From NCBI GenBank assembly GCA_024811115.1, contig JAKOGH010001024.1:1-19571 (forward strand): a DNA stretch of 19,571 nucleotides, written 5' to 3'. The stretch's first letter is position 1; every line of letters begins with the position of its first letter. Shown in pieces: positions 9,764 to 19,571 of this stretch. The stretch comes from Terana coerulea (Eukaryota > Basidiomycota > Agaricomycetes > Polyporales > Phanerochaetaceae). The translations under genes and the position numbers were made by a program. The notes below the pieces were generated by a model. That model did no database searches. It saw only the letters and a list, made by a program, of their open reading frames with translations, and was not told the DNA's origin.

Positions 9764-9830
9764 GGCTGCGTTTGGCAGCAGCAACATGGCCGCTGTCTTG
9801 ATACTGCCGTTGGATCGCGGGGCTGTGGGA

Positions 9831-11756
9831 GCCCTGGGAGACCATGCCTTATCTGGCGAAAGAAGCTCGCCGGCCGACCCTCGTCAAGTCGACGGGACGC
9901 ATTTGATTGCCCATACTTGGCACCCCAGCAACAGCGTCGCGCTTTGCGTCGCCGCCGCTTCGCGCAGCGTCATGGGCCACCGCCATCCTCTGCGTGCCAC
10001 ATACTGCCCCTGCGCATCCGACTCCCCCGACGCTATCGCCCGCAATCCCACCCTTTTGCCCATTCGAGGTTCTTGACATCTCCACAGGTACACCAGCGTC
10101 AGCCGGCTGTGGTATCTGGCAGCGGATTCATTGCCCCTGAGTATGGATCGAGTTCTGCGTGGAACCTGTGATGGGCAGGAAAGCAATTGATGGAGGGGCA
10201 CACGGAGAAACAGCGGCCGACTTGCTGGGCCCTAAGCAGGCGCCCAGTGCAATTACGCCGGCGCCGTTAGTGCAGCGCGATCGAGAATACTGTACTCACA
10301 GGATCGAGAGGAGATCGAGCAACTTGGAAAAAAAGTATGACGACAATTTTAGCGTGGCGTTCGGGCTGCTCGAGCTCGAGCCGGGGAGACATAACGCTGC
10401 AGTCTTGTGGCGGTCGAAAGTGTCGGCCTAGACTGGCGGATCAGCTAACCTAATAAGGCATGTGTGGCGCCCGTTCAACGCCGTCAACTGAGTCGACAGG
10501 AGTCCACGGACCGCGTGGAAAATGCGTCCTCAACCTGCTGCGACTTCCAACGCCAATCAACATCCAAGCAGACACAAGTAAAGGTAACTGTGATTGCGAC
10601 GGACATGCCATAATATTCATGTATGTGTGTTGATCTCGGTGGGAAACATCGTCATATAGTTTGGTCAAGTCCACCCCTTCGCAGCGCAGAAGGCCGTAGC
10701 ATCCAGGAAGTCGCCCGGATTGTATGTATTTGAAAAGCATTCAAGAACATTCATGTGCTGCACACTACGTGAAGGACACAGCTTCGCGGAACCATCCGGA
10801 AAATCTCCAGCATGCTTGAAGCAGTGATCTTGAAGATTGTAGGTCGTATATGTTTGTCATGGCAACGGCGGACATGGCCATGGTTCCTAAGTTCTCGAGC
10901 GCAGCCTGGCGGATAGAGCTGCTTGGGTGAGCGGTTTGCTAGATCCTTGGTCGTAAATACAAGTGGAGGCGACAAGGTCGAAGGCACTACTCACGATGCA
11001 CACCACTGCTCACGATATCATTTCTGTATGAAGAAGGGCTCCCTTCTCCAATGGTGAAAGCAAATATGAACTCGAACTCGGGCGCGTGTGGTAATATGCC
11101 GGAAGCGACACTGGTACGCACGTTGCATAGCCTAACGTCCCTTAGGCTCTATCCACTTTCCTTCTGCGATGTGCACGGAGATGACAGAGAGTCCGGTGTT
11201 GACGCGACATCGACACTAGTTTGCCACCACTCCCATCCGTGGCCGCTTACTGGCTGACAGGCGAAGCAATTCACCACAAAAGTATGACAGAAACGAGGAT
11301 ACCCAGGGACCGCGTCTTCTGCACTTTCCGGGAAGCAACTTCTCACAGATGAATGCGGTCACCCGTGGTCGGACCGATGCATAGCTCCCCTGAACGCAGT
11401 TTGTCGAGAGAAGGCCAGGCGTTGTGGCCGGCCTTCCCTAACGACCTGGGTCGAGTGGGGAGTGCACTCACGCAAGGCGGGGAAGCCAGCAAGGAATGGC
11501 ACTTCCTGCAGCCCGAAAGCATTCTGAGCTTTACGGGTTGCGGCAAAAACACCGCTTAGAGCCAAAGACTGGAAAGCTTGGATACGAAGGGAGATGATAT
11601 CGACGCCTCAGCAGTAGATGGTAGTGGTTGCGGCGCAAGGAGGTGTGCTCAACGACATGCGAAGCGCTCGGGAAACACGCTGATGCCGGCGGCGTTGCCT
11701 GATTGGGGTCCTTGATCGGCAATGTCCGTCCGGCACGCCGAAAGCAATGCAAGATG
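9831..11756. other. 1.9 kb without a recognisable gene
   Basis: Several open stretches exist (for example 10159-10431 on the plus strand and 10450-10740 and 10751-10987 on the minus strand). None is longer than about 100 codons apart from one GC-driven frame that overlaps permease B's 5' end, and none shows a domain, hydrophobic pattern or plausible exon chain. No tRNA, transposon end or long repeat was seen. The stretch may hold upstream control DNA for permease B on the left. Confidence 0.4.
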
Positions 11757-12062
11757 TCAAGACGGCCTCTCGACGTTGTCCTGAACGCTGTCGTCGCTGT
11801 CCCCGTCGCCGTCGCCGCCGCTCAAGGTCGCTGGTCGCGGAGGCCCCTCCCTGCACTCGCCCGACGGCCGCGGCTCCCTGACAATGAGCCTCATCTCCTC
11901 CTCCATAACGCTGGACGTCTCGGATGACTTTCTGCCGCCGCAAGACTTGCAGCCGCACGCGCCGTCGACGGACACAGGGATCATCGCTCCGTGGCTCGAC
12001 GATGGACCCCCCGCAGAGCCTGAGCCAGAACCTGTGCGTTTGTTTCCTCTTGTTGGTGCCAT
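11757..12062 (-). CDS. Hypothetical small low-complexity protein with a CGCKSCGG motif
   Basis: A single-exon ORF of 101 codons starts at a good-context ATG (ATGGCA) at 12060-12062. It has a Gly/Ser-rich N-terminus, a short cysteine cluster (CGCKSC, about residues 36-41), a charged middle, and an acidic Gly-Asp-Ser repeat near the C-terminus. No family is recognised. The acidic repeat comes from a GTC/GCC-rich microsatellite-like tract at about 11784-11822. The opposite strand is also open over part of this stretch, so it may be a chance ORF. Confidence 0.25.
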   Translation of the reverse strand: MAPTRGNKRTGSGSGSAGGPSSSHGAMIPVSVDGACGCKSCGGRKSSETSSVMEEEMRLIVREPRPSGECREGPPRPATLSGGDGDGDSDDSVQDNVERPS

Positions 12063-12449
12063 TCAGGGTCGGAGAAACGTCGCCTGCGAGCGCGGCTTTG
12101 CGCTGAAGGGCCCATGTTCTCAGCGCTGCACCCGTTCACCGTTTCACCAATGTGGCCGGGAGCAAGTACTGCTCGAAGTTGGAATATCATCGCATGGCGT
12201 ATTGTCTGTAGCTGCGGCAGACGGTGCATAGCACGGCGCTGCATACCGTGTAGAGGTTGGGGTCCTCTCGTTTCACATTGTCTCCCGAGACGCAGCGTGA
12301 CGCTACCACTGCGGGCAAAGCCAGATTTCTGCCTCGCGGATAGTGTTCGAAAAGTCTTCGAGAGGGCTTCCTTTCAGGGCGACAATGTCTAGAAATGCCC
12401 CTTCTCGGGTGAAAAGGAAGACCTTTCAGACGCTTTTCGCGTACTTTCC

Positions 12450-15400
12450 ATGCGTCCAGAATCGGGCCATGCCTGCAGTGTACGCAGGATCAGGATTGCT
12501 CTGTCGCTGCGCATATGAAGCATGCTAACCCCGTTCATCAGCTTGCGCACAATCCGTCCAAGGCGAAAACGTTCAAGCACTCCCTCCCGTTTCCCAGCGC
12601 GCCCAATATATTTGGACGAAATTCCGACACGTCGAGCCTGCGTAGCAGCCGTCCCTCGGGCAGTTCCAGCCAGCGCAATGGGAGCACCGGAAGCGACAAC
12701 TTCAGCATCAACAGCAGCTCGACCGCCACCCTCAACTCATTCGCCACCCACACGGAGCCGCGCGCAAACCGCGAAGTGAAGAAGAAAACGTCGGCGTTCC
12801 TCGATGTTATCAAGCGGACGAGGTCTCGGAGCCGGCTACGCCCCATCAAGCTCGATCTCACTGCGTCTTCAGCAGAACATCCCGTCCCCTCTGTGCCTTC
12901 GCCGACCTATATTCCCTATGTACCGCCCCCGGGGTCCCCTCCGGCTTCGACCTCCTCCAAGACATATCGAAAGGGAAGAAAACGCGCTGTAGATGAACCT
13001 CCGCCAGTACCGGAAAAAGACACGGAGTTCAGGTTGGACAAGGACCTCGACAACATGGAGGGCATTATCGACCTCACCGCGCGTTCCGATCTACACGGGT
13101 CGCTCTACGCCGGCGTGCCCAGCTCGCCCAGCAGCGGCTTCGAGTCGTCGGCGCACTCGAGTACGCACAGCTCCGACTTCTCGTCCTCGCACCACGCCTT
13201 CCTCGCGGGCTCGACCACGTCGCTGCCGAGCGGCCCGCCGACGCTCTTCAGCAACCCATTCCAGCCGCCCGCGGCGGGCGCGAAGCGCAAGCCCGCAAGC
13301 AAGCACCTCTTCGACCGCAAGATCTCGCCGAAGACGGTGCCCCCGTTCTCCGCGAGCGTGCCGGCGCTGCGCGGGCACGACGACCCGTCGTGGACCGCGC
13401 CCGAGTCGTGGGTCGTCGACCGCGGCGCGGACGACGCGGACCTGCTCGCGGAGGGCAGCTCGTCCGAGGGCGAGGACGCGCGCGGGCCGGAGCGGCGGCG
13501 CAAGCGGCGGCACCGCCAGACGCTGAGCGTGTCGGGCCCCGGGCGGCGCGCGTACGACGACCGCGACGAGCCGTACCGGATCCGCGTGCACCGCGACAAC
13601 GGGAGCTACCACGTCGCGTCCATGTCGCTCAAGACGACGGTGACGGACCTCGTGCCGTATCTGAACACGAAGATGCTGCTCGACGCGAACCGGGAGCAGC
13701 ACCGGCTGTACCTGAAGGAGCGGGGACGAGGTGCGCCGTTGTGTGCTCGCGATTTGCTGCGTCGCCGGTCTCTGAAGCGTTCTCTGCGCCAGAGCGGGTG
13801 CTTGCGTTGACGGAGAAGCCCGCGAGCATCATTCGCCGCCGGCTGGAGCAGGTCGGGTACGAGGAGATCGACAACCTGAAAGCCATGGCCGCTGAGGATA
13901 TACAGTACCTGATGAAGTTTGTTTACAAGAGTAACGTGCTAGGCCCTGCGGTCAGTCCTTTTTGCACTGACAAGACACATGAAACTGACTTTCTGGTTTC
14001 AGGATGAGGATCTGGTCTTCGACAATTTCGAGTCTGTGGACCTGGGCGCTCGAGCACTGCGAACAATACCCGTTATTCTCCATGGACACGCCGATGCGAT
14101 CGTCTCGCTGAATCTGTCGCGAAATCCCATGCTGGAAATTCCTCTGGACTTCATACAAGCGTGCACTACCCTTCGCGTATTACGTCTTCAAAACATGTCG
14201 ATGAAAAAGGTCCCAACAAGCGTCCGACATTGCACCAGCTTGCATCGGCTGGACCTGTCGTGTAATCGGATCACCAACCTGGACGACGCAGCCCTGGATC
14301 ATATCCCCGGCCTCCGGTCGCTGAAGCTACAGAATAACGGCATGGAGCGACTGCCTTGGTACTTTCCCAAGCTACGATCGTTACGGGAGTTGAACATCTC
14401 GAATAACAAGTTTAAGCAGCTTCCCGAGGTTGTATGCAAACTTCCGGAACTGATCGACCTCGACATCTCTTTCAACCTTATCTCGCAACTTCCAGAAGAA
14501 ATCGGGGATCTCACGCGGCTCGAGCGTATGATCATCATCGGAAATCAAGTGTCGTGCTTCCCTCACCGCTCCCAGTCGCTGGTCAGCCTTCGTGTGTTGG
14601 ATTGCAGGCGGAACCATCTGTCCGACCTCTCCGCTGTCTGCCTGCTCCCTCGTGTCGAGATGATCTCGGCAGACCACAACATCATACATGCGCTCGATCT
14701 GTCTTTCGGCCCTTCCCTGCAGACCCTGGATGCTTCACATAACGACATTACTCAGCTCACCCTTCATCCCGGCCCTGTGGGCCAGCCGTTCGCTATGAGC
14801 ACCCTGGACATCTCGCACGCAAAACTCTCTTCCCTGGATGAACTCGCGCTCGCGCATCTCACGTCTCTCCGCACCCTGAGAGTTGACCACAACGCCATCC
14901 GCACTCTGCCCGACTCCATTGGCGAGCTCACCCAATTGCGACTCCTCTCTTGCTCAAACAACCAGCTGTACGGGCTCCCGGACAGCATCGGAAAGCTACA
15001 ACGGCTTGAGCACTTGGAGGCGCACAACAACAGTATCGAGGAGCTGCCCAGCGCGATATGGGAATGTGCATCGCTGTACGTGATCAACGTCACGTCTAAC
15101 CTGCTCGGTTGCATCAACGGCCCCTCTGGTCTCGAACCGGCGACATCACCCTTGGTCGGCATCTCTGCGTCACCGCCGTCGTCTCTGCTTGCCTCGGCGT
15201 ACATGGAGAGAAAGACATCCACCACGAGCTCCATCGGCACCCGCACCATCCCGCCGCTCGCGTTCTCGCTAGAACGCCTGTACCTCGGCGAGAACCGACT
15301 CACCGAAGACCACCTCCATTCGCTCACCCTACTACGCGAGCTCAAGGTGCTCAACCTCTCCTTCAACCACATCACCATCATTCCACCATCGTTCCTGAAA

Positions 15401-17992
15401 GGCCTCGCGCACCTGGAAGAACTGTATCTCAGCGGCAACGCCCTGACGGCCCTGCCTACGGAGGACCTGCCCTCGCTGACGAAGCTGCGCATGCTGTTTC
15501 TGAATGGCAACAAGCTGCAGAGTCTCCCGCAGGAGCTGGGAAAGATCAAGACGCTGACGGTGCTCGATGTCGGTAGCAACGCCCTCAAGTACAACATCAA
15601 CAACTGGGAATTCGATTGGAATTGGTATGTTGCCCGTCCCCGCCTGTTTGTACGCGCGCTGAGCTTTGCATGGCAGGAATTTCAACCAGAACTTGAGGTA
15701 TCTGAACCTGTCGGGCAACAAGCGCCTTGAGATTAAGCCTGACCACAAGGCGGCGCCCTTCAAGGACGGTTCCGACCGCAAGCTGGCCGACTTCTCCGAG
15801 CTGAAGGACCTGAAAGTGCTTGGGCTCATGGATGTGACAACCACCTTCGCTCCCAACATCCCGGACGACAACGAGGACCGCCGAGTGCGGACGTCGCTCT
15901 CGACGGTCTACAACATGGCGTACGGGATAGCCGACACGCTCGGGCAAAACCTCAGCATGTTCGATCTCGTCCAGAACGAGTTCCGGGAGCAGAAGGACGA
16001 GGCGATCTTCGCTATGTTCGGGCGCGCGTCGCACATCGGCAGCAACAACAAGCTCTCGAAGTGGCTGCACGACCACTTCCCGAGGCGCTCTCGCAGGAGC
16101 TCGACCGACTCGACCAGGTGAGCTGTGCCGGGGACGTCAAGGACGCCATGCGGCGCGCGTTCCTGAAGCTGAACCGCGGCCTGCACGACCATCTGTACAG
16201 CCGGGACAGCCGGCGGCCCTCAACCGCGAGCGCGTCGGTGCCGATCGCGGGCACCGTCGACTACTCCAGCCTGCGGAGCGGGGCGTCGGGCGTGGTGCTG
16301 TACTTCTCGGGCAAGAAGCTGTTCGTGGCGAACGCGGGCAACGCGCTCGCGGTCATGTCGCGGCAGGGCAACGCGGAGCTGCTCTCGTGCAAGCACGACC
16401 CGTTCGACCGGGCGGAGACGACGCGCATACGGGCCGCGGAGGGCTGGGTGTCGCCGAAGGGCTGTGTGAACGACGACATCGACGTCTCGCGCTCGTTCGG
16501 GTTCTACTACCTCCTCCCGATCGTCAACGCGCGGCCCCACGTGACAGAGTGGGACCTGTCTGAGCTGGACGAGTTCGTCATCATCGGCAACCGAGGACTC
16601 TGGGACGTCGTGTCGTACCAGACGGCGGTGGATATTGCGCGTTCGGAGAGGGACGACCCGATGATCGCCGCTCAGAAACTGAGGGATTTTGCGATCAGTT
16701 ATGGTGCGGAGGGCACCACTATGATCATGGTTATCTCCGTCGCTGGTCTCTTCGGCCTTGCTCCTTCACGTTCGCGACAGCCTACGGTGGACTCGTCGCT
16801 TGACCCCGATTTGTATCTGCTTCCTCGCCGGTTCAAGAAGGATGAGATCACCAACCGCGACATCTCACGCCTCGACGACGCCATCCCGCCTCCTCAAGGC
16901 CACGTCGCGCTGGTCTTCACGGATATTCGGAACTCGACGCACCTCTGGGAAGCCAACGGCGGGATGCAGACCGCGATCTCCTTCCACAACAACCTCCTGC
17001 GCCGCCAGCTGCGCTTCTGCGGCGGGTACGAGGTCAAGACGGAAGGCGACGCGTTCATGTGCTCGTTCCCAACGACGATGGCCGCGCTGTGGTGGTGTTT
17101 CACGGTGCAGGTTCAGCTACTCCTGCTGCCGTGGCCGCTGGAGATCCTGGAATGCGAGGACGGGAAGGAGATGCACGACGAGTCCGGCAAGCTCGTCGCG
17201 CGCGGCTTGTCCGTGCGCATGGGCATCCACTGCGGGAACCCCATCCCCGACCCCGACCCGACGACGCATCGCATGGACTACCTCGGCCCTGTCGTCAATC
17301 GCGCGTCGCGGATCAGCGGGTGCGCGCAAGGCGGGCAGATCGCGGTCAGCGCGGACGTCATCCGCGAGATCAATGCGACCATCTTCGACACGGAGCCGGC
17401 CACGGAGTATTCGCACCTGCAGTCCAGCGCCGCCGTGGAGGCCATTCGCCGCATCGGTCTGAAGATCATACCCATCGGTGAATTCAAGCTGAAGGGGCTG
17501 GAGGCGCCGGAGACTCTGTCTCTCGTGTATCCCCAAGAGCTGGCTGGACGCCACGAGCTCCTCGAGACCCTGCGGGCGGATTCACTGTCTGGCTCGAGGG
17601 TGCAGTTCAGCGTCGAGCAGATGAAGGAGCTCGCGATGCTGTGTGTGCGCCTCGAGACACTCACGACGTCCCGTATCTTCCGGCCTCTGCCGACTCGCAA
17701 GGCGAGCACTGCGAAGACGGACGACGAACCGCGCCAGGACAGCAACCCGGTCTATGTCTACGGCAACCCCGACGTACTCCTGCCGGCCATCGACAAGGCG
17801 TCTGACGCTGAGCTGATGCTGCTCCTGGATTCGCTCGGGATGCGGATCGAGAACGCGCTCGCTTCGCTCACGCTGAAGCAGATCGTGGCGCTGAACAAGA
17901 GTGACTGCGGTGATGTGACGACACGACGGAACGGAGCCGGCTTCGACGTACGGACGTTGCAGCAACTTCTCTCGTTACTTCCCTCTACTTGA
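12450..17992 (+). CDS. Adenylate cyclase (RA, LRR, PP2C-like and class III cyclase domains)
   Basis: This is the membrane-associated fungal enzyme that makes cAMP from ATP for the PKA pathway, ortholog of yeast Cyr1 and Cryptococcus Cac1. Exons are 12450-12479 (tentative), 12542-13730, 13793-13950, 14003-15624 and 15677-17992, about 1,770 aa. Domain order is: a Ser-rich N-terminus with basic patches; a Ras-association domain at about residues 355-450 (YRIRVHRDNGSYHV to LMKFVYKSNV); some twenty leucine-rich repeats at about 465-1030; a PP2C-like domain at about 1060-1340; and the catalytic domain at about 1405-1600. The last has VFTDIRNS (metal Asp), VKTEGDAFM (adenine-binding Lys, second Asp) and MDYLGPVVNRASR (adenine-selecting Asp, transition-state Asn/Arg), so it should be active. 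One base is missing near 16077-16082, where the frame must shift between LSKWLHDHF and EALSQELDRL; restoring one base makes the length divisible by three. The true 5' end is uncertain: ATG 12515 is the alternative start. The N-terminus is shorter than in Ustilago or Cryptococcus, so upstream exons may be missing. Confidence 0.93.
12480..12541 (+). other. Probable first intron of the adenylate cyclase gene
   Basis: The segment starts GTACGC, contains GCTAAC at 12524-12529 and ends ATCAG at 12541. Its length (62 bp) and donor match the other introns of this window. It would join a short in-frame exon from ATG 12450 (MRPESGHACS) to LAHNPSK. The simple ORF start at 12515 would lie inside it. Confidence 0.5.
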
Positions 17993-18122
17993 GCTTTTGG
18001 ATCGGACCCTTGTTCGCACTTGTTTGTAGCCATATGAATTGTTGTTACCCTGTCAATTGTTGTTATTATTATCGTTACTGTATCGCAATCGCACATCGTC
18101 CTAGTCCATTGCGTCGTCCTTG

Positions 18123-18975
18123 TTATCGTGTACCATAATTTATAGTTACAAGACCTCCCGTTCGTATAATTGAAAAATACTCTCGAGCTTTCTTTACATG
18201 CACAAACAATCGCCAGCAGTCTCGGAGCGGGTCCTCATCCAAAGTCTCCTCGTACGTTCTCGCGAATTCTTCGTACCAGTGAGCATCGTCTATGCTGTAG
18301 CTCTCTGGGTCCTGCTGCTCCAGGAGACAGCGGCGCAGCAGTATGCAAGCGGTCCATATCTCTGCGGGAAGCTTCAGACGGGTTTCGTCGCTCACGAAGG
18401 AGTTTTCCAAGATGGTGTCGACGATGGCTCCTTGCATACCTCCATGCATACGAGACTTCCAGTAAAGGTATGGGACGGCTAGGTCCCCATCGTGTTCGAT
18501 GAGGCCGTACCATAGCGTCGTCCACATCAGTGACTCGAGGTCGTCGCGCAATGTGATGCCCATGCGGTCCCTGCCGACTTGCGTCCAGCGATACTGCTCC
18601 GCAATTCGTCGTGCCCAGAACCCTCTGCGGTATGCGGGGTGCAGGGATGCAACGTATTGTGCACTAAGTATTGGGCGCTCGCTGTAAGCCCTTGCGCTGC
18701 ACGGAGTAGGTCTAAATATCATGCTCACAATGCATCATTGGTTGAAGAGACATTGCGGGTCCGATGTCCTGCTGCGACGTTCAGTCCAATGAGCTCTCCA
18801 GGATAGAACGATACGTGCACGTTTGAAGAAACCGATGTGACTTCGTCTTGAACCTTCCCACCAGAGATGCCACGCTTGATGGATTGAATAAGGTCTGCCA
18901 GTGTCTCAGGTGGAGGAGACACGGGTCGATGCATTCGCTCTCGAGATGTATGGGTCGATTCATCCGAATCCGTGC
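18123..18975 (-). CDS. Possible FunK1-like fungal kinase, C-terminal part
   Basis: Two exons can be joined on the minus strand: 18975-18729 and 18681-18123 (stop TAA), through a 47 bp GTGAGC...TTACAG intron. The most telling stretch is ITLRDDLESLMWTTLWYGL, resembling the (H/R)DDLESxxWVLLW helix of the C-lobe in fungal FunK1 kinases, followed by a long helical tail. Upstream, a 40 bp intron at 18976-19015 (GTATGT...TGTAG) is likely, but the exon before it does not extend in a compatible frame beyond a stop, so the N-lobe and HRD/DFG catalytic motifs are not visible. The gene may continue beyond the window, be truncated, or be a pseudogene. It converges on the adenylate cyclase gene with about 130 bp between stops. 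The family call rests on one motif. Confidence 0.35.
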
Positions 18976-19015
18976 CTACAGAGGGAGCATAGTTGTGGCG
19001 GTTGTGGAAACATAC

Positions 19016-19571
19016 CAATGCACGGAGAACGTACTGTGTACTTGAGCTACGCGGCGACTGGATAGGACAGCAGTAGGGTCTGAATAGCAAAGGGTGAGCA
19101 TGACGGCGGTCGATGTAGGAGGGCGCGCACCACGCGACGGCAGGTACTTGTAGCACTCTCCTCCAAGACATGTTATTGCGGACGTGAACGGGCGTGATAT
19201 CGTTTTACGTACAAATGGCAGCAATGAGGCGGTAGCACCTGCATCAAAAAGTAGCTTTCACACGAAGCTGCCCGCATTGGGTTCCTATGACTCGCTCTGC
19301 GAATCCGGGATCAATACCTACCCGGCGTTATGGCTAAGCAGGGACTCACCTCGACTGAAACGTGGCGGCTGCAAGTCTCGCAGAGCTACGCACTGCAAGC
19401 ATACGGCAAAAATTCAATCGCCGAACCTCGTGTCATTTGTACACCGTCTACAAGGAGCTCGGTGGCTGATCTCCGCGTGTTGGATAGTCCATCGATACGT
19501 GATTGCAACTTTCAGCTGTCCTGAGAACAGCCGCAGAGACCTGAGGGTACCAGGATATCTAGGGGCATGGA
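19016..19571. other. Right edge, no assignable gene
   Basis: This holds what may be the 5' part of the kinase-like gene on the minus strand, but no frame joins cleanly to 18975. ORFs of about 60-80 codons are present on both strands without recognisable content. No RNA gene or repeat was seen. Confidence 0.35.

Larger units (their letters stand above)
7500..9830 (-). repeat. Direct duplication, unit B (permease B plus flanks)
   Basis: This is the counterpart of unit A at 2580-5010, offset by about 4.9 kb in the same orientation. Judged by eye, exons 8-9 are around 93-97% identical to copy A, while exon 7 is only about 86% identical. Flanking similarity reaches about 100 bp past the stop and about 140 bp before the start, and then fades. 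Confidence 0.8.

Noticed and set aside
13091..13702. Long ORFs antisense to the first large exon of adenylate cyclase (203 and 164 codons), and an alternative plus frame at 12993-13526
   Set aside because: They are Arg/Ala-rich products of the very GC-rich exon in the wrong frames. The sense frame carries the Ras-association domain.
14764..15603. A 279-codon minus-strand ORF
   Set aside because: It is antisense to the leucine-rich repeats of the cyclase; its Ser/Arg-rich composition is the complement of Leu-rich codons, with no domain of its own.
16118..16200. An intron (GTGAGC...TACAG) to explain the cyclase frame change
   Set aside because: It would remove the conserved segment DAMRRAFLKLNRGLHDHL and would not connect the frames at the place where conserved sequence changes frame.
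16758..17462. A 234-codon plus-strand ORF
   Set aside because: It is the +1 frame of the cyclase catalytic domain, rich in Arg/Ser/Thr, and without motifs.
1..19571. tRNA or rRNA genes, CRISPR arrays, bacterial insertion sequences, retrotransposon LTRs
   Set aside because: A reading of both strands found no cloverleaf with B-box sequence, no regularly spaced repeats, no transposase or reverse transcriptase motifs and no long terminal repeats apart from the permease duplication.

Overview
The window reads as nuclear DNA of a filamentous basidiomycete, probably an Agaricomycete (Polyporales-like is a guess). Genes are split by many 40-68 bp GT-AG introns with GTACGY/GTAAGT/GTGAGY donors, coding exons are GC-rich, and the anchor gene is a fungal-type adenylate cyclase with RA, LRR, PP2C-like and class III cyclase modules. 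There are no bacterial operons, ribosome binding sites, tRNAs or rRNAs that I can see.

Layout. (1) 196-2262, + strand: a ten-exon MFS transporter of the Dal5/allantoate permease (anion:cation symporter) type. Its splice sites fit but three single-base indels break the frame. (2) 2690-4893, - strand: a YAT-type amino acid permease pseudogene (copy A) with six frameshifts, one nonsense codon and a MITE-like insertion in intron 5. (3) 5010-7500: about 2.5 kb with no gene I can name, holding one acidic ORF of unknown status. (4) 7609-9687, - strand: copy B, an intact nine-exon permease of 542 aa whose introns sit exactly where copy A's do. (5) 9830-12449: a long stretch without a convincing gene, with one low-complexity cysteine-containing ORF on the - strand. 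(6) 12450-17992, + strand: adenylate cyclase of about 1,770 aa, complete except for one apparently missing base near 16077-16082. (7) 18123-18975, - strand: the C-terminal part of a possible fungal FunK1-like kinase, convergent with the cyclase gene.

Biology. The left half is a transporter cluster for nitrogenous solutes (a Dal5-like carrier and two amino acid permeases) in which two of three genes look dead and one remains. Copies A and B are a direct duplication that includes about 100 bp of flank on each side. The last two exons (8 and 9) are much more alike than the middle exons, which suggests gene conversion. The right half is the core cAMP-signalling enzyme, a Ras/G-protein-responsive cyclase that makes cAMP for protein kinase A. 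I find no clearly new system. The observations most worth checking are the decay pattern and mosaic similarity of the permease pair, the MITE-like element, the uncertain 5' end and single-base frameshift of the cyclase gene, and the unassigned ORFs.
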